This document shows, one piece after another, positions 46,546 through 57,435 of a stretch of DNA of 64,000 nt. The notes below the pieces were generated by a model. It was not told where the DNA came from. It saw nothing but the letters and a program-made list of their open reading frames with translations, and searched no databases. The stretch comes from Torreya grandis. Lineage: Eukaryota; Streptophyta; Pinopsida; Cupressales; Taxaceae. Position 1 is the stretch's first letter. Each line of letters begins with the position of its first letter. The DNA is taken from assembly GCA_037957365.1 (NCBI GenBank), contig JARHVA010000021.1, positions 1,803,001 to 1,867,000 of the forward strand, given 5' to 3'. The position numbers and the translations under genes were made by a program.

Positions 46546-48356
46546 ATGGAGTATGTTTCTAAACCAAAAAACTCTCCTCATCCTTCGAGAAGTCCTTTCC
46601 CTTGGGAATTTCCCTAAGGAGATACAAACTTTGCCACTTTCTTATATAATAATCATGTGGCCCTTCAGCATTATCTTAACACCATGCTCCATCGTACCCT
46701 TACTTTGGTTCCATCTGTGGACCCACCTTATGGCATGCCTTCCCATCTTATGGGAAACACTTCTATTACCACAGTCACCACCCAACCATTGACTAACCAA
46801 GCTTCCTCATCTATGAACAATCCCTTTGATACAACTATGAAAAACCAACCTGCCTAACCTACAAACAACCTTATACCTTCCACCCCCAACAACAACTCTT
46901 CTACCCTAGGAATAACCCAACCATTATCCACCTATACCCCCTCACCATGGGAGTACCTATCACTGGCATTTCCAACCTTTCTTTGACTACCTCTAACCCG
47001 CTAATAACTATCCCACTTCAAAATCTTGTGCTACCTATGCCTTCTATCTTACCACCAATTACCACAAAGGTCACTACCCTTCCTTTGATCACTAACCTAA
47101 CCACCGCTTCTACCCAATAGGTGCCCATTGCACCAAACTTAGGATACATCCTTAACCCATAAGGGCATGTACCTCTACCTACTACCCAACCACTTGTGTT
47201 CACTTACCCCTACATAACTCCCTCCCAACTGCCAATATCCACACACCAATATGTGGCATCTTCTCAGCCTTCAACCACTTATCCATATGCTACCCAACCA
47301 CCACAGTAGTATACACCTTACAACCTTCTGGGTGCACAAATCCAAGCAGACCTAATGAAGATGTTCATGGATAAGATGACTACCTTAGAGTCATCTATTT
47401 TTTGGAGCTTACAATGTCTTATCATATGATCATATCTGTAATAAACCCATTCACCCATCTGTCCCTATCAAACCATATCCTCCTCAGTGGAAACTTTCCA
47501 AGTTCTCTAAGTTTCAGAGTAAGGAGGATCCCCAATAGCACTTCAGGGCATTTAGGCATGCATGTCATTTGATTTCTTACGATGATGTCCTCTTTCTCCG
47601 TACCTTCCCCATGTTCCTATCTGATCGAACATTGGATTGGTATAGTGCCATAATCAGCCATTCCCTCTTCTCCTTCACCCAGCTGGTCCAAACCTTCTTG
47701 GATCACTTTTCGATAAATATCTCCAAGAAGGTTTCCATCATTGACCTTTATCTATCAATTCGATGATGAATCTAGTACTGATTTTATAGCTCATTGGAGG
47801 AGCCTAATCAATCAACTTTCCTTCTCCTTACCCAACCTGAATTGATATAATTTTTTGCTCGGCATGTGCCAAGCACATCTATTCTACACTACATGTTCAA
47901 AGCTTCAAAACTTTTGAAGAAGCTTTTACTATGGCATGTAAGCTAAAAAATAGAGCCATCAACAAAGGAAATCCAAAACTAAAAAATAAGAACTCTACCT
48001 ACAAAACCAATGACGCTTCCTCCTCTAAACTGAGTAATCAAACCAACACTAGGACCAAAAGCAAGGGAACTGCGAATGCGATTATCCTTAAAATTGCTCA
48101 TCCATAATTTATCAACCAGCCAAATTCCTTTGGTTCCTCAAAGAAAAACATGAGAAACCAAAACCGAAACAACTAAAAGCAATTTACTCCACTTGGAGAA
48201 TCTTATGCTTCAATTCTGAAGAAGTTACTGAAGGCCAATATCATACAACTTCCTCTTATCAAACCACCTAAACAATTTGATTCTTCTCATCTTGCACCTA
48301 GTTGGTACAATGAGAATGATATATATGCTTTCCATTGAGTAATTGGGCATAATGTT
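46546..48356 (+). pseudogene. gag of element D, first part
   Basis: Broken frames parallel to A: a Thr/Pro-rich N-terminal region (46553-47330), then ..HPSVPIKPYPPQWKLSKF.. (about 47450) and the gag domain ..FRHACHLISYDDVLFLRTF.., LDWYSAIISHSLFSFTQLV.., FLDHFSINISKKVSIIDLY (47530-47760), followed by ..SYASILKKLLKANIIQLP.. and the start of the first zinc-knuckle module (AFH.VIGHNV, where an early stop stands after FH). Many stops make it inactive. E is inserted between GHNV and NRCNAF, inside the knuckle. Confidence 0.85.
48352..48356. repeat. Target-site duplication of E, left (ATGTT)
   Basis: ATGTT before E and ACGTT (57436-57440) after it, one C/T mismatch. With one copy removed, the D gag frame reads on through the knuckle. 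Confidence 0.85.
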
Positions 48357-48489
48357 TGTTGTCCCCAAAAATATCACTCATTTTTGGGACAAAATTTGAA
48401 CTATTTTGGTCCTACAGACCAAAATCCTCTCTTCCCCTTTCAAAAATTGTTATGTGCATTCTAATTTTTCATTCTTCAAGCTTTTTCAG

Positions 48490-48885
48490 AAATCTACAGA
48501 CTCTGTAGGCTCATTCTTACAGACTCCATAGGCAGAATTCTACGGACTCTACAGGTTCATTTCTATGGACTCAGTTTCTACAGACTTCGTAGTAAGAAAT
48601 CTACAGACTCTGCAGGAAGAAAATCTACGGACTCCCCCATTTCTACAGACTCAAACTACGAACTCTATAGGCAGAACTACGAACTTCACAGATGGTTTCT
48701 ACAGACTCCGCAAGCTAGATTTATATGGACTCTTTCAAAGTTAGAGAAAAATATGAAATTGGCTTTTACGGACTCTCAAGGCCTCAAAACTATGGACTCT
48801 GCAGGCTGGTTTCTCACATCTATAGACTCCCCCAGATCTGTGGACTATGCAGGTTGGCTTCTACAGACTCTATAGGAAAGAAATA
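48490..48885. repeat. CTACGGACTCTGCAGG degenerate array in the E 5' LTR
   Basis: About fifteen irregular units of TCTACGGACTC(T/C)(G/A)CAGG type with 5 to 20 base spacers. The same array is at 54815-55262 (E 3' LTR) and, inverted, 61405-61825 (F LTR). It is absent from the B LTRs. Confidence 0.85.
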
Positions 48886-49055
48886 GGTTTAGCACTTAGC
48901 CTTTTTTTCAATTAAGAAGTTCAAACGGGTCTTCCAAGAGCCCGAAGGACAAGTGCTCTTGCGGAGGGTAGGCGGGGAGTAGGTGAACCATTTCAAAGGC
49001 CGAGCAAACAGGAAATTCCTTCTGAAAAGTTCTCGTGGCAAAGTTGTTAAGGATG

Positions 49056-49361
49056 TTTCCTTCAGATAAAAAGTCTGAAGGAATTCCTTTGGACTTTTTT
49101 CTGAAGGAATTAACCCAATCGATGAAGCCCGGTGGAAGAAACCACTAAGGCAAGGGAAGGGAACATTTCCTTCAGACAAAATGTCTGAAGGAAGTCCTTC
49201 GGACTTTTTCTCTGAATGAATAAGCCCGAAGCAAAGACAAAAGCCCATCGAGAGAAAAACCTATAGAAAAATGCCTGATGAAAAAAGATGCAAAGGTGAA
49301 GGAAGATTTCCTTCGAACAAAATGTCCAAAGAAATTCCTTCGGACATTTTGTCTGAAGGAA
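49056..49361. repeat. Three palindromes of about 54 bp in the E 5' LTR
   Basis: Units at 49056-49109, 49166-49220 and 49307-49361, each an imperfect palindrome with CCTTCAGACAAAATGTC arms around GAAGGAATTCCTTC. The E 3' LTR repeats them at 55510-55564, 55620-55673 and 55761-55815. Confidence 0.88.
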
Positions 49362-50983
49362 TTAACTCGAGGACTCTCTAAAAGAAAAGCAGCCTGAAGG
49401 CCATCTGAAGACCAACCCGAAGGGCATGTACCCTTGCGGGGGGCTCTTGCTGACCAAAATAGGCCTTTCTCAAGACCCTGAAGGGATTCTTCTCCTTCGA
49501 GAAGGACAAAAAAAGAAAGCTGAAGGAATTGTCAAGGAAAGTGATGGGCCTGCAGACATCAAAGTTGGACGTTGCGAACTAGCCGTTGAGATCCAAAAGT
49601 TTGGCGACGTCCCCACAGCCATTAAAATCAAGGTGACCAACTAGCCATTGGCTTTCAAATGATGACGCACTTGGAGATGTCAAATTCACGGCAATAAAAT
49701 AGCCATTGATCTTTGCAAGCTTGAGTGCAGACCTGAATGCATTCAAAGGCCTTAAGGTCAAGGCTGAGAGGAAGAACCACTAAGGAAAGGAGCTGAAAGA
49801 GTTGGTGAAGCTGGAAAAGGTAGCTCGAGGGCTCAAATCATAGCAGGGAGAGACAAAGAGGGAAATATCTACATATAAGTTATTCTAATAGGTGGAACAG
49901 TCTACAAAATAGATATTTGAGCCCTTGAACATTGAAGGCACCCCCTGTTTGTCCCCCTTAGAGTAATGGAAAATTGGACAGCTGCGTAGACATTAGAAAA
50001 AGGACCAAATAGTCCATACTAAGGAAGAGACATATTAGACGAATGGACATGCCATAATTAAGGCAATACACTATTCCTAGCATGGCCCTTCAGGCAGAAC
50101 TAAGGGCACATTGAAGGCGTTGACTGTAGCATGGGCCGTCCCATGGGAAAGAGTGCCAAGCCTTGCTTGGTGGCTATACATTATAATTTCTCTCATTATG
50201 CAAAGGGAGATCTTCTCAATACAAAAGCAAAACTCTGCCCAAATTAAAAGGCGAATACTCAGACTTTGAGTTCAAATTGTTGTTCATATCATTTTATCTG
50301 AATGAGAAAGCAAGTTATTTGCAGACTTTGTGCTATCATAGCTTGTATCATTTTAGGAGATTATTCTTATGTCTATCTTCTGAATGTGTTCTTGTTTATT
50401 TAATTTGGTAATCAAAACTAGTGAAAGTAATTATGAAGGTGTCCTGAAGCCAACTGTGGAGAGACTTTGTGCCCCCACAATTGCCTTTAGAGTGTTTTCT
50501 TTCTGTTCCTGTGTAAAGGATCTTGGGATGACTTTGTGCCCTCATTATCTTTCATATTATACTCTTTGGGCAGTTGAGGTGGAAACTTTGTGTTCTATTT
50601 CATCTTACTAGTTACTGTGCCCTTGGTTACTAGTTACTTGTCACTACCTGAAAGAACTCCTATTGTCTCCTGCAAGATCACTTCTGAAAGAAGAGAAGTG
50701 CCTTCAGTGTCTTCACCAAGATTTTCTTCTCTATTTGTGAACATCATCTCTAAAAGAAGAGAGATGGATGGTGTATCCTACCCCTGAGTGTTATTTTATG
50801 CTTATTTGTATAGTATATAGCCCCCTTCATACTTATAGGGAACCTCCCCTGGATGAGAGGAGAGATTTGTCCCTTGCTGATGTAGTAAACCTGCACATCT
50901 AGCTAACTAATCTCCCTATGTTTTGGTTGAAGAGACCTATTTTACTCACCAATTAGCTAGTTGACAAAATATTCACCCAACAA

Positions 50984-51490
50984 TTTTTGGTGATTCCATT
51001 GGGGAACTACGTGCAATCTGAAGCCTCAAGTTTCAAATTGAAGCAGTCCCTACCCTTATCCATTATAGACTCTGGTGATTTCATTCCATGTCTTACCCAT
51101 TATCATTATAGCCTTATCCATTTATCCCACTGTGGAAGAACGAGCAGCTCCAGTGCTTTTCCATTGTTAATTTTTCCTCCCAACTTCGTGCAATAACCTT
51201 TTTGGTGACTCCATTGGGGACACAGTAATTTTATAAAATTTGAAGCCTGAAGCTTCAGATTGAAACATCACCTGTGTCTTACCCATTATCATTATAGCCT
51301 TATCCATTTATCCCACTGTGGAAGAACGAGCAGCTCCAGTGCTTTTCCATTGTTAATTTTTCCTCCCAACTTCGTGCAATAGCCTTTTTGGTGACTCCGT
51401 TGGGGACACAGTAATTTTATAAAATTTGAAGCCTGAAGCTTCAGATTGAAACATCACCTGTGTCTTACCCATTATCATTATAGCCTTACC
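50984..51490 (+). repeat. Primer site and leader of E, tandemly triplicated
   Basis: Three copies of a segment starting TTTTTGGTGA(T/C)TCC(A/G)TTGGGGA at 50984, 51199 and 51385 (spacing 215 and 186). Copies 2 and 3 share over 150 bases almost letter for letter, and the second half of copy 1 matches too. The functional primer site should be the one next to the LTR. Confidence 0.9.
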
Positions 51491-51679
51491 ATCTTCCTCC
51501 ATCTCCATTATATTATTTGGTCTACAAAACCAGAGCCGCTGGGGAAGGACAAGCAGTTTGAAGCTTCAAGTTTCAAGCTAAGGCAAGACCAGTCATTTTC
51601 TATTTTTGTCTCACCATCTGGCAACTCCATGTTATACCAAAAGTTAGAGAACCCAAGGTATTGTTGACTCGGTCTTTGA

Positions 51680-52960
51680 TTTGGTGCAGCAAGGAAATTT
51701 TGATTTGTTTCCTCTACAACCTCAAGTCTAACGATCTAGGAGTGTTCTTTCCATCCGTATCGGGTCACCAATACAAGGTAGAGCTTCTTTTTTTGCTATC
51801 ATAAGAGTTTTATCTGTACGTACTCCACCTAAATTTGTTATCCCTACTTTCCATAATCCAATCATGGCAGTTTAAGGCCCCTGGGGTAACTCATTTGGCC
51901 CACTAAACCTTACTCCACCTCTGCATGAACTTCCATGCAGTTCAAGAAAGAATTTCCCCAAATTATTTGGTGATGAGAGAGTTCACCTTGATGAACACAT
52001 TGCAACCTTCAGCATAGCCTGTGGCATGATAGGTGTAGAATTTAAGGACATGACAATCAGGTTTTTCATAGAAATACTACAAGGTGCTACTGCAGACTGG
52101 TTCTACCATCTGCAAGCTAGATCAATGACTGACTAGGACACACTTAAAGCTAAATTTAAACCCAGGTTCAAGCCTGCAGAAGATGCACATGCTTTGCTGG
52201 CCTATCTCACACAAATGAAGAAGGAACCTCATGAACTGATGAGGGATTTCATTGCTAAGTTTGACAAGCTCAGGAACTAAATTTTTGCTATTGCTCAACC
52301 AACACCTGAAAACCTCAAATGCTTTTTCATCAACTCACAGCTGCCTGAAGTGAGTTTTTTGCTGAGACGTGTTGCCCACATAGACCTTGAGGTTGCTCAA
52401 GACTTGGATACTGAGGTGGAAGATGACCTTATCTTAGTTAGAAAGATAAGGAGAGACCCAAAGAGAGGTAAACCCTCTTCATCTTCTGAATACTCACCTA
52501 CAGCCACCACTGATCCAATGGTGCAGAAGCTAGCAAATGAATTGCTGGCCCTCAAAAAACAAATGGCACAAGGGATGTCATCTTATCCTTCATATAAAGA
52601 TGTACTGAGGACATTTCAAAATCAACCATATCAAGGCAATGTTGTCAGAATTCAAGGGTAAGCAAATCATCTCTCTCCCCCTTAGAGGAATAACCTTGCC
52701 ATTGAAGCACCTCCAACCAACTCAGCAGTTGGATATCTTGAAGCTGAATCAGATTTCTTATTCTAGCCTAATTTAAATCTTGAAGATGATGCTAATCTCT
52801 TCACTGAGGAAGAAGAAGAATTAGCTGGCAACTCCAACATTGGTTTTCTAAATTATCAGGATAAACCCAAAAGTAAAGGTAATGCAGCCAGGGGATCATA
52901 TGCTGTGTTCACCTAGTCCAAGAACTAGTTAGCCCAACAAGCTAATAAAGAGAAGACAGA
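51680..52960 (+). pseudogene. gag of element E
   Basis: Parallel to the gag of B: LVQQGNFDLFPLQPQV.. (51682), the domain ..HLDEHIATFSIACGMIG.., WFYHLQARS.., MKKEPHELMRDFIAKF.. (51980-52280), ..LPEVSFLLRRVAHIDLEVAQ.. (52340 onward), an open piece 52350-52661, and an acidic ..TEEEEELAGNS.. stretch near 52800. Stops interrupt it at several places. No zinc knuckle is visible. Confidence 0.87.
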
Positions 52961-53198
52961 GGAGTGACCTCAACCAAAAATTTCAATTACTAAGTGTGGA
53001 ACCACTTTGCCTTTCTAGCCAAAGGACCCAGTGGTTGCTAAAAAAGTGAGTACCCCAAACATTTCTGCACCTTCAACTTCAAATTCGCAAACCAGTCCTT
53101 CCCATCCAAAAAATGAAAAGGATTAGCTCCCATCCTCTCTTCCTAGTCCATTTCAGTCATTTGACATAATTGACCATGTCAAGAAAACCAAAATTTAA

Positions 53199-53957
53199 AT
53201 GACTGAATTTGAATTCCTACAAGCCAACCCTAAGCAGTTGGACAGGTTGGTGGAGTGTGTGAAGAATACAGTCATCCCTGCAAGACCAAAGACTAGAAAG
53301 GTAACTCATGATCCCCCAAGGAACATGCCCATCCCAAACAATCTCGTCATTACTCCTCCCGCTGCCCCTGGGAAACTAGATCCTTTCTATGTTTCCCTGT
53401 TGATAAACGGTCATAAACTGAGCAACTGCATCATTAATTCCAATACTTCAGACAACATCATGCCTGCCAAAATGGCAGAATCCCTTGGTCTTACACTGAC
53501 CAAGACATTTGGGAGATGTTTCTCCATGGAGAACAAACAAGTGCCACTACTGGGACAGATCAAGGATGCCCAATTTGCATTTGTAGCATTCTTGGTTAAG
53601 AGAATCAAGATGATAGTCCTGGTGGTCGATGTCTTAGCATCATATGGCATCTTTTTTGGATGAAATTTCTGCAAGGATGTGGGTGGTGAGTTGAGCATGG
53701 ACCTATATGAAGCAAGGATCTTTGTCAAAGGCGTCATGAAGAGGCTGCTCCTTAAAAAGGAGGCAAAATATGTTGTCACTCAAACATCAGCACCTGAAGC
53801 TCAGATTTTATTTGAGTCTTCAGGCAGGGGTAATTACTTCTTATCCACTAAGGATGTTCATGTTTTAGTAGATGAAAATTATATAGGTGGCGATCCAAAG
53901 ATTGATTCAAGCAAAACATCAGAAGAATTGGTAGGCCACAATACAGATAAAAAATGA
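53199..53957 (+). pseudogene. Aspartic protease and linker of element E
   Basis: Open for 154 codons (53199-53663): MTEFEFLQANPKQLDRLVE.., ..DPFYVSLLINGHKLSNCI.., active-site region NSNTSDNIMPAK (canonical DSGAS), ..TLTKTFGRCFSMENKQVPLLG... After one stop it continues 53679-53957 as the linker ..EAKYVVTQTSAPEAQILFES... Both the catalytic Asp and the Gly are Asn, so it is inactive. Confidence 0.88.
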
Positions 53958-54009
53958 TCTTCCCTCTTTAATGAAGAAAAATTTGATAGAAGATTAGTTT
54001 CTGATGATA

Positions 54010-54430
54010 TTTAGATCTGAGAATTTGATGGCATCAATTCTTCTACCGGTGCTGGAGCCGGGATGGTGTTGATATCTCCTCAAGGAGATATTCTTTCTCC
54101 TTCACACGAGTTGTAGTTTAGCAACACTAATAATATAGAGTTTGATATTGATAATCAAATCATGTGCTAGAGTGAACTAAAACAACAACAAGCTATGGTA
54201 GTGAACCATACTACTGCATGCCAAAGTCAGGAAGAGGAATTTTTTGCCAAGAGAGTAAGGATTTATGGTTTTTAGATTGGAGACCACATCTTGCCATGGC
54301 GCAAGAAGAGAGAACCAAAAGGAGTGCACAAGAAATGTGATTCCTGGTGGAGAGTTCTATTCGCCCATCACCGATTCTGGGGACAAAATGGTTTTTTGCT
54401 GATTTATTAGGATAAAATGCCATCTTCATT
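54010..54430 (+). pseudogene. aRNH N-terminus joined to integrase C-terminus in E (deletion scar)
   Basis: Frame reads EFDGINSSTGAGAGMVLISPQ.. to FSNTNNIEF, the first half of aRNH with its FDG intact, then at about 54137-54145 jumps to ..NQIMC.SELKQQQAMVV.., which is the integrase C-terminal region (B: ..KRIMCLTELDEQQTMVV..), followed by ..IGDHILPWRKKREPKGVHKK... All of RT, gypsy RNase H and the integrase core is missing between the two. Confidence 0.85.
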
Positions 54431-54681
54431 GTCTCACAATGGGCAGTGTCTGAATCACTTCAATTCTTGAAGTATCAAATAAGTTCACCTATACATATGT
54501 ATATTTGTATAGTCTTTAGTTCTATTTTGTGCTTTTTATTTTTATTTTTTGGAGCCTTTCTTTTTGGGTAGCATGACTCCATAGCCCAATGGCATACTTT
54601 AAGGCACTGGAGATTCTGGTTTCTACTCCCCTCAGTTGTTTTAAGTTTTCAACTAAAGGAAGTTCCCCAATTGGAGCCAGC
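54431..54681 (+). other. 3' untranslated tail and polypurine tract of E
   Basis: Matches, inverted, 9240-9504 of B and 61956-62214 of F. A purine-rich AAAGGAAGTTCCCCAATTGGAG lies just before the LTR (54655-54676). No gene. Confidence 0.75.
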
Positions 54682-57435
54682 TGTTGTCCCCAAAACTATC
54701 ACTCATTTTTGGGACAACATTTGAACTATTTTGGTCCTATAGACCAAAATCCTCTCTTCCCTTTTAAAAAATTGTTCTGTGCATTCTAATTTTCCATTCT
54801 TCAAGCTTTTCATAATTCTACGGACTCCACAGGATCATTCCTACGGACTCTGCAGGAGGGATTTTATGGACTCTATAGGTTCATTTCTACGGACTTAGTT
54901 TCTACAAACTTTACAGTAAGAAATCTATGGACTCTACAGGAAGAAAATCTATAGACTCAAATCTACGGACTCCCCCAGTTCTACGAACTCAAACTACAGA
55001 CTCTGCAAGCGGAACTACAAACTTCACATATGGTTTCTACAGACTCCGCAAGCTAGATTTCTATGGACTCTTTCAAAGTTAGAGAAAACTACAGACTTGG
55101 CTTCCACAAACTCTGCAAGTAGGCTCAAATCTATGGACTCTTAAGGCCTCAAAACTACAGACTCTGCAGGTTGGTTTCTCACATCTACGGACTCCCCCAG
55201 ATCTATGAACTCATTTCTATGGACTCTGCAGGTTGGCTTCTACGGACTCTTTAGGAAAGAAATAGGTTCAACACTTAGCCTTTTTTTTAATAGAGAAGTT
55301 CAAAGGGGTCTTCCAAGAGCTTGAAGGACAACTGCCCTTGTGGAGGGCACGTAGGAGCCAAAATGGACCCTTACAACTTTTCTGAAAGGCAACCTTGGAG
55401 GTCAGACAGCCCTTGCAGAGGGCAGGCAGGGAGCAGGTGAACCATTTCAAAGGCCGAGCGAACAAGAAATTCCTTTGAAAAATTTCCCACAACAAAGTTG
55501 TTAAGGATGTTTCCTTCAGACAAAAAGTCTGAAGGAATTCCTTCAGACTTTTTTCTAAAGGAATTAACCCGACCGATGAAGCCTGGCAGAAGAAATGACT
55601 AAGGCAAGGGAAGGGAACATTTTCTTTGGACAAAAGGTCCAAAGGAATTCCTTCAAAAAATTTCTCTGAAGGAATATGCCCGAAGCAAAGACAAAAGCCC
55701 GTCGAGAGAAAAGCCTGTGGAAAAATGCCTGACGAAAAAATATGCAAAGGTGAAGGAAGATTTCCTTCGAACAAAATGTCCAAAGGAATTCCTTCAGACA
55801 TTTTGTCTGAAGGAATTACCCTGAGGACTCTTTGAAATAAAAGCAGCCTGAAGGCCATCCGAAGACTAACCTAAAGGGCATGTACCCTTGCGGGAAGCTC
55901 TCACAAGCCAAAATAGGCCTTTCTCAAGACCCTAAAGGGATTCTTCTCCTTCGGGAAGGACAAAATAAGAAAGTTGAAGGAATTGTCAAGGAAAGTGATG
56001 GGCCTACAGATGTCAAAGTTGGACAACACGAACTAGCCGTTGAGATCCAAAAGTCTGGCTACGTCCCCATAGTCGTCAAAATTAGGGCAACCAACTAGTT
56101 GTTGGCTTTCAAATGATGACACACCTAAAGTCATCAAATTTGTGGCAATAAAATAGCCATTGATCTTTGTAGGCTTGAGCATGGACCTAAATGCATTCAA
56201 AGGCCTTAAGGCCAAGGTTGAGAGGAAGAACCACTTAGGAAAGGAGCTGAAAGAGCTGGTAAAGCTAGAAAAGGTAGCTCGAGGGCTCAAATCACAGTAG
56301 GGAGAGACAAAGAGGGAAATATCTGTGTAAAAGTTATTCCAATAGGTGGAACAGTCTACAAAATAGATATTTGAGCCATTAAACATTGAATGTGCCACAT
56401 GTTTGTCCCCCTTGGAGTAATGGCAAATTAGATAGCTGCGCAGACATAAAAAAAAGGACCAGACAGTCCATACTAAGGAAGAGACATATTAGATGAATGG
56501 AAATGCCATAGTTAAGGCAATACACTATTCCTAGCATGGCCCTCCAAGCAAAATTGAGGGCATATTGAAGGCATTGACTACAGCATGGACCATCCCATGG
56601 GAAAGAGCGCCAAGCCTTGCTTGGTGGCTATACATTGTAATTTCTCTCATTATGCAAAGGGAGATCTTCCCAATATAGAAGCAAAACTCTGCCCAAATTG
56701 AAAGGCAAATACTAAGACTTTGAGCTCAGATTGTTGTTCATATAATTTTATCTGAATGAGAAAGCAAGTTGTTTGCAGACTTTGTGATATCATAGCTTGT
56801 ATCATTTTAGGAGATTGTTCTTATGTTTGTCTTCTGAATGTGTTCTTGTTTATTTAATTTGGCAAGAAGAACTAGTGAAAGTAATCAAGAAGGTGTCCTA
56901 AAGCCAACTGTGGAGAGACTTTATGCCCCCACAATTGTCTTTAGTGTGTTTTCTTTTTGTTCCTATGTAAAAGATCTTGAGATGACTTTGTGCCCTCATT
57001 ATCCTTCGTATTATACTCTTTGGACAGTTGAAGTGAAAACTTTGTGTTCTATTTCATCCTACTAGTTACTGCGCCCTTGGTTACCAGTTACTTGTCACTA
57101 CCTGAAAGAACTCTTGTTGTCTCCTGCAAGATCACTTCTGAAAGAAGAGAAGTGCCTTCAGTGTCTTCACCAAAATTTTCTCCTCTATTTGTGAACATCA
57201 TCTTTGAAAGAAGAGAGATGGATGGTGTATCCTGCCCCTGAGTGTTATTTTCTACTTATTTATATAGTATATAGCCCCCTTCATACTTATAGGAAACCTC
57301 CCCTTGATGAGAGGAGAGATTTGTCCCCTTCTGATGTAGTAAACTTACACATCTGGCTGACCAATCTCCCTATGCGATGGTTGAAGAGACCTATTTTGCT
57401 CACCAATTAGCTGGTTGACAAATATTCATCCAACA
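54682..57435 (+). repeat. 3' LTR of element E
   Basis: 2754 bp, matching 48357-50982; it is about 130 bp longer, mainly from extra CTACGGACTC units and an added segment near 55340-55400. A TATA-like TATATAGTATATAG lies near 57261-57275. Confidence 0.93.

Larger units (their letters stand above)
48357..50982 (+). repeat. 5' LTR of element E
   Basis: Order: a CTACGGACTCTGCAGG array (48490-48885), three palindromes (49056-49109, 49166-49220, 49307-49361), a unique part, a TATA-like GTATAGTATATAG (50811-50823), and R-U5. Ends and promoter area match B. Frames such as 48889-49248 read across the palindromes on either strand and are not genes. Confidence 0.93.
48357..57435 (+). mobile_element. Element E: internally deleted member of the B family
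   Basis: LTRs 48357-50982 (2626 bp) and 54682-57435 (2754 bp) start TGTTGTCC and end CCAACA. The interior keeps primer site, gag, protease, the first half of aRNH and the integrase C-terminus; RT, gypsy RNase H and most of integrase are absent. It is inserted in the gag of D. It would need RT and integrase from a relative such as B or F to move. Confidence 0.92.
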
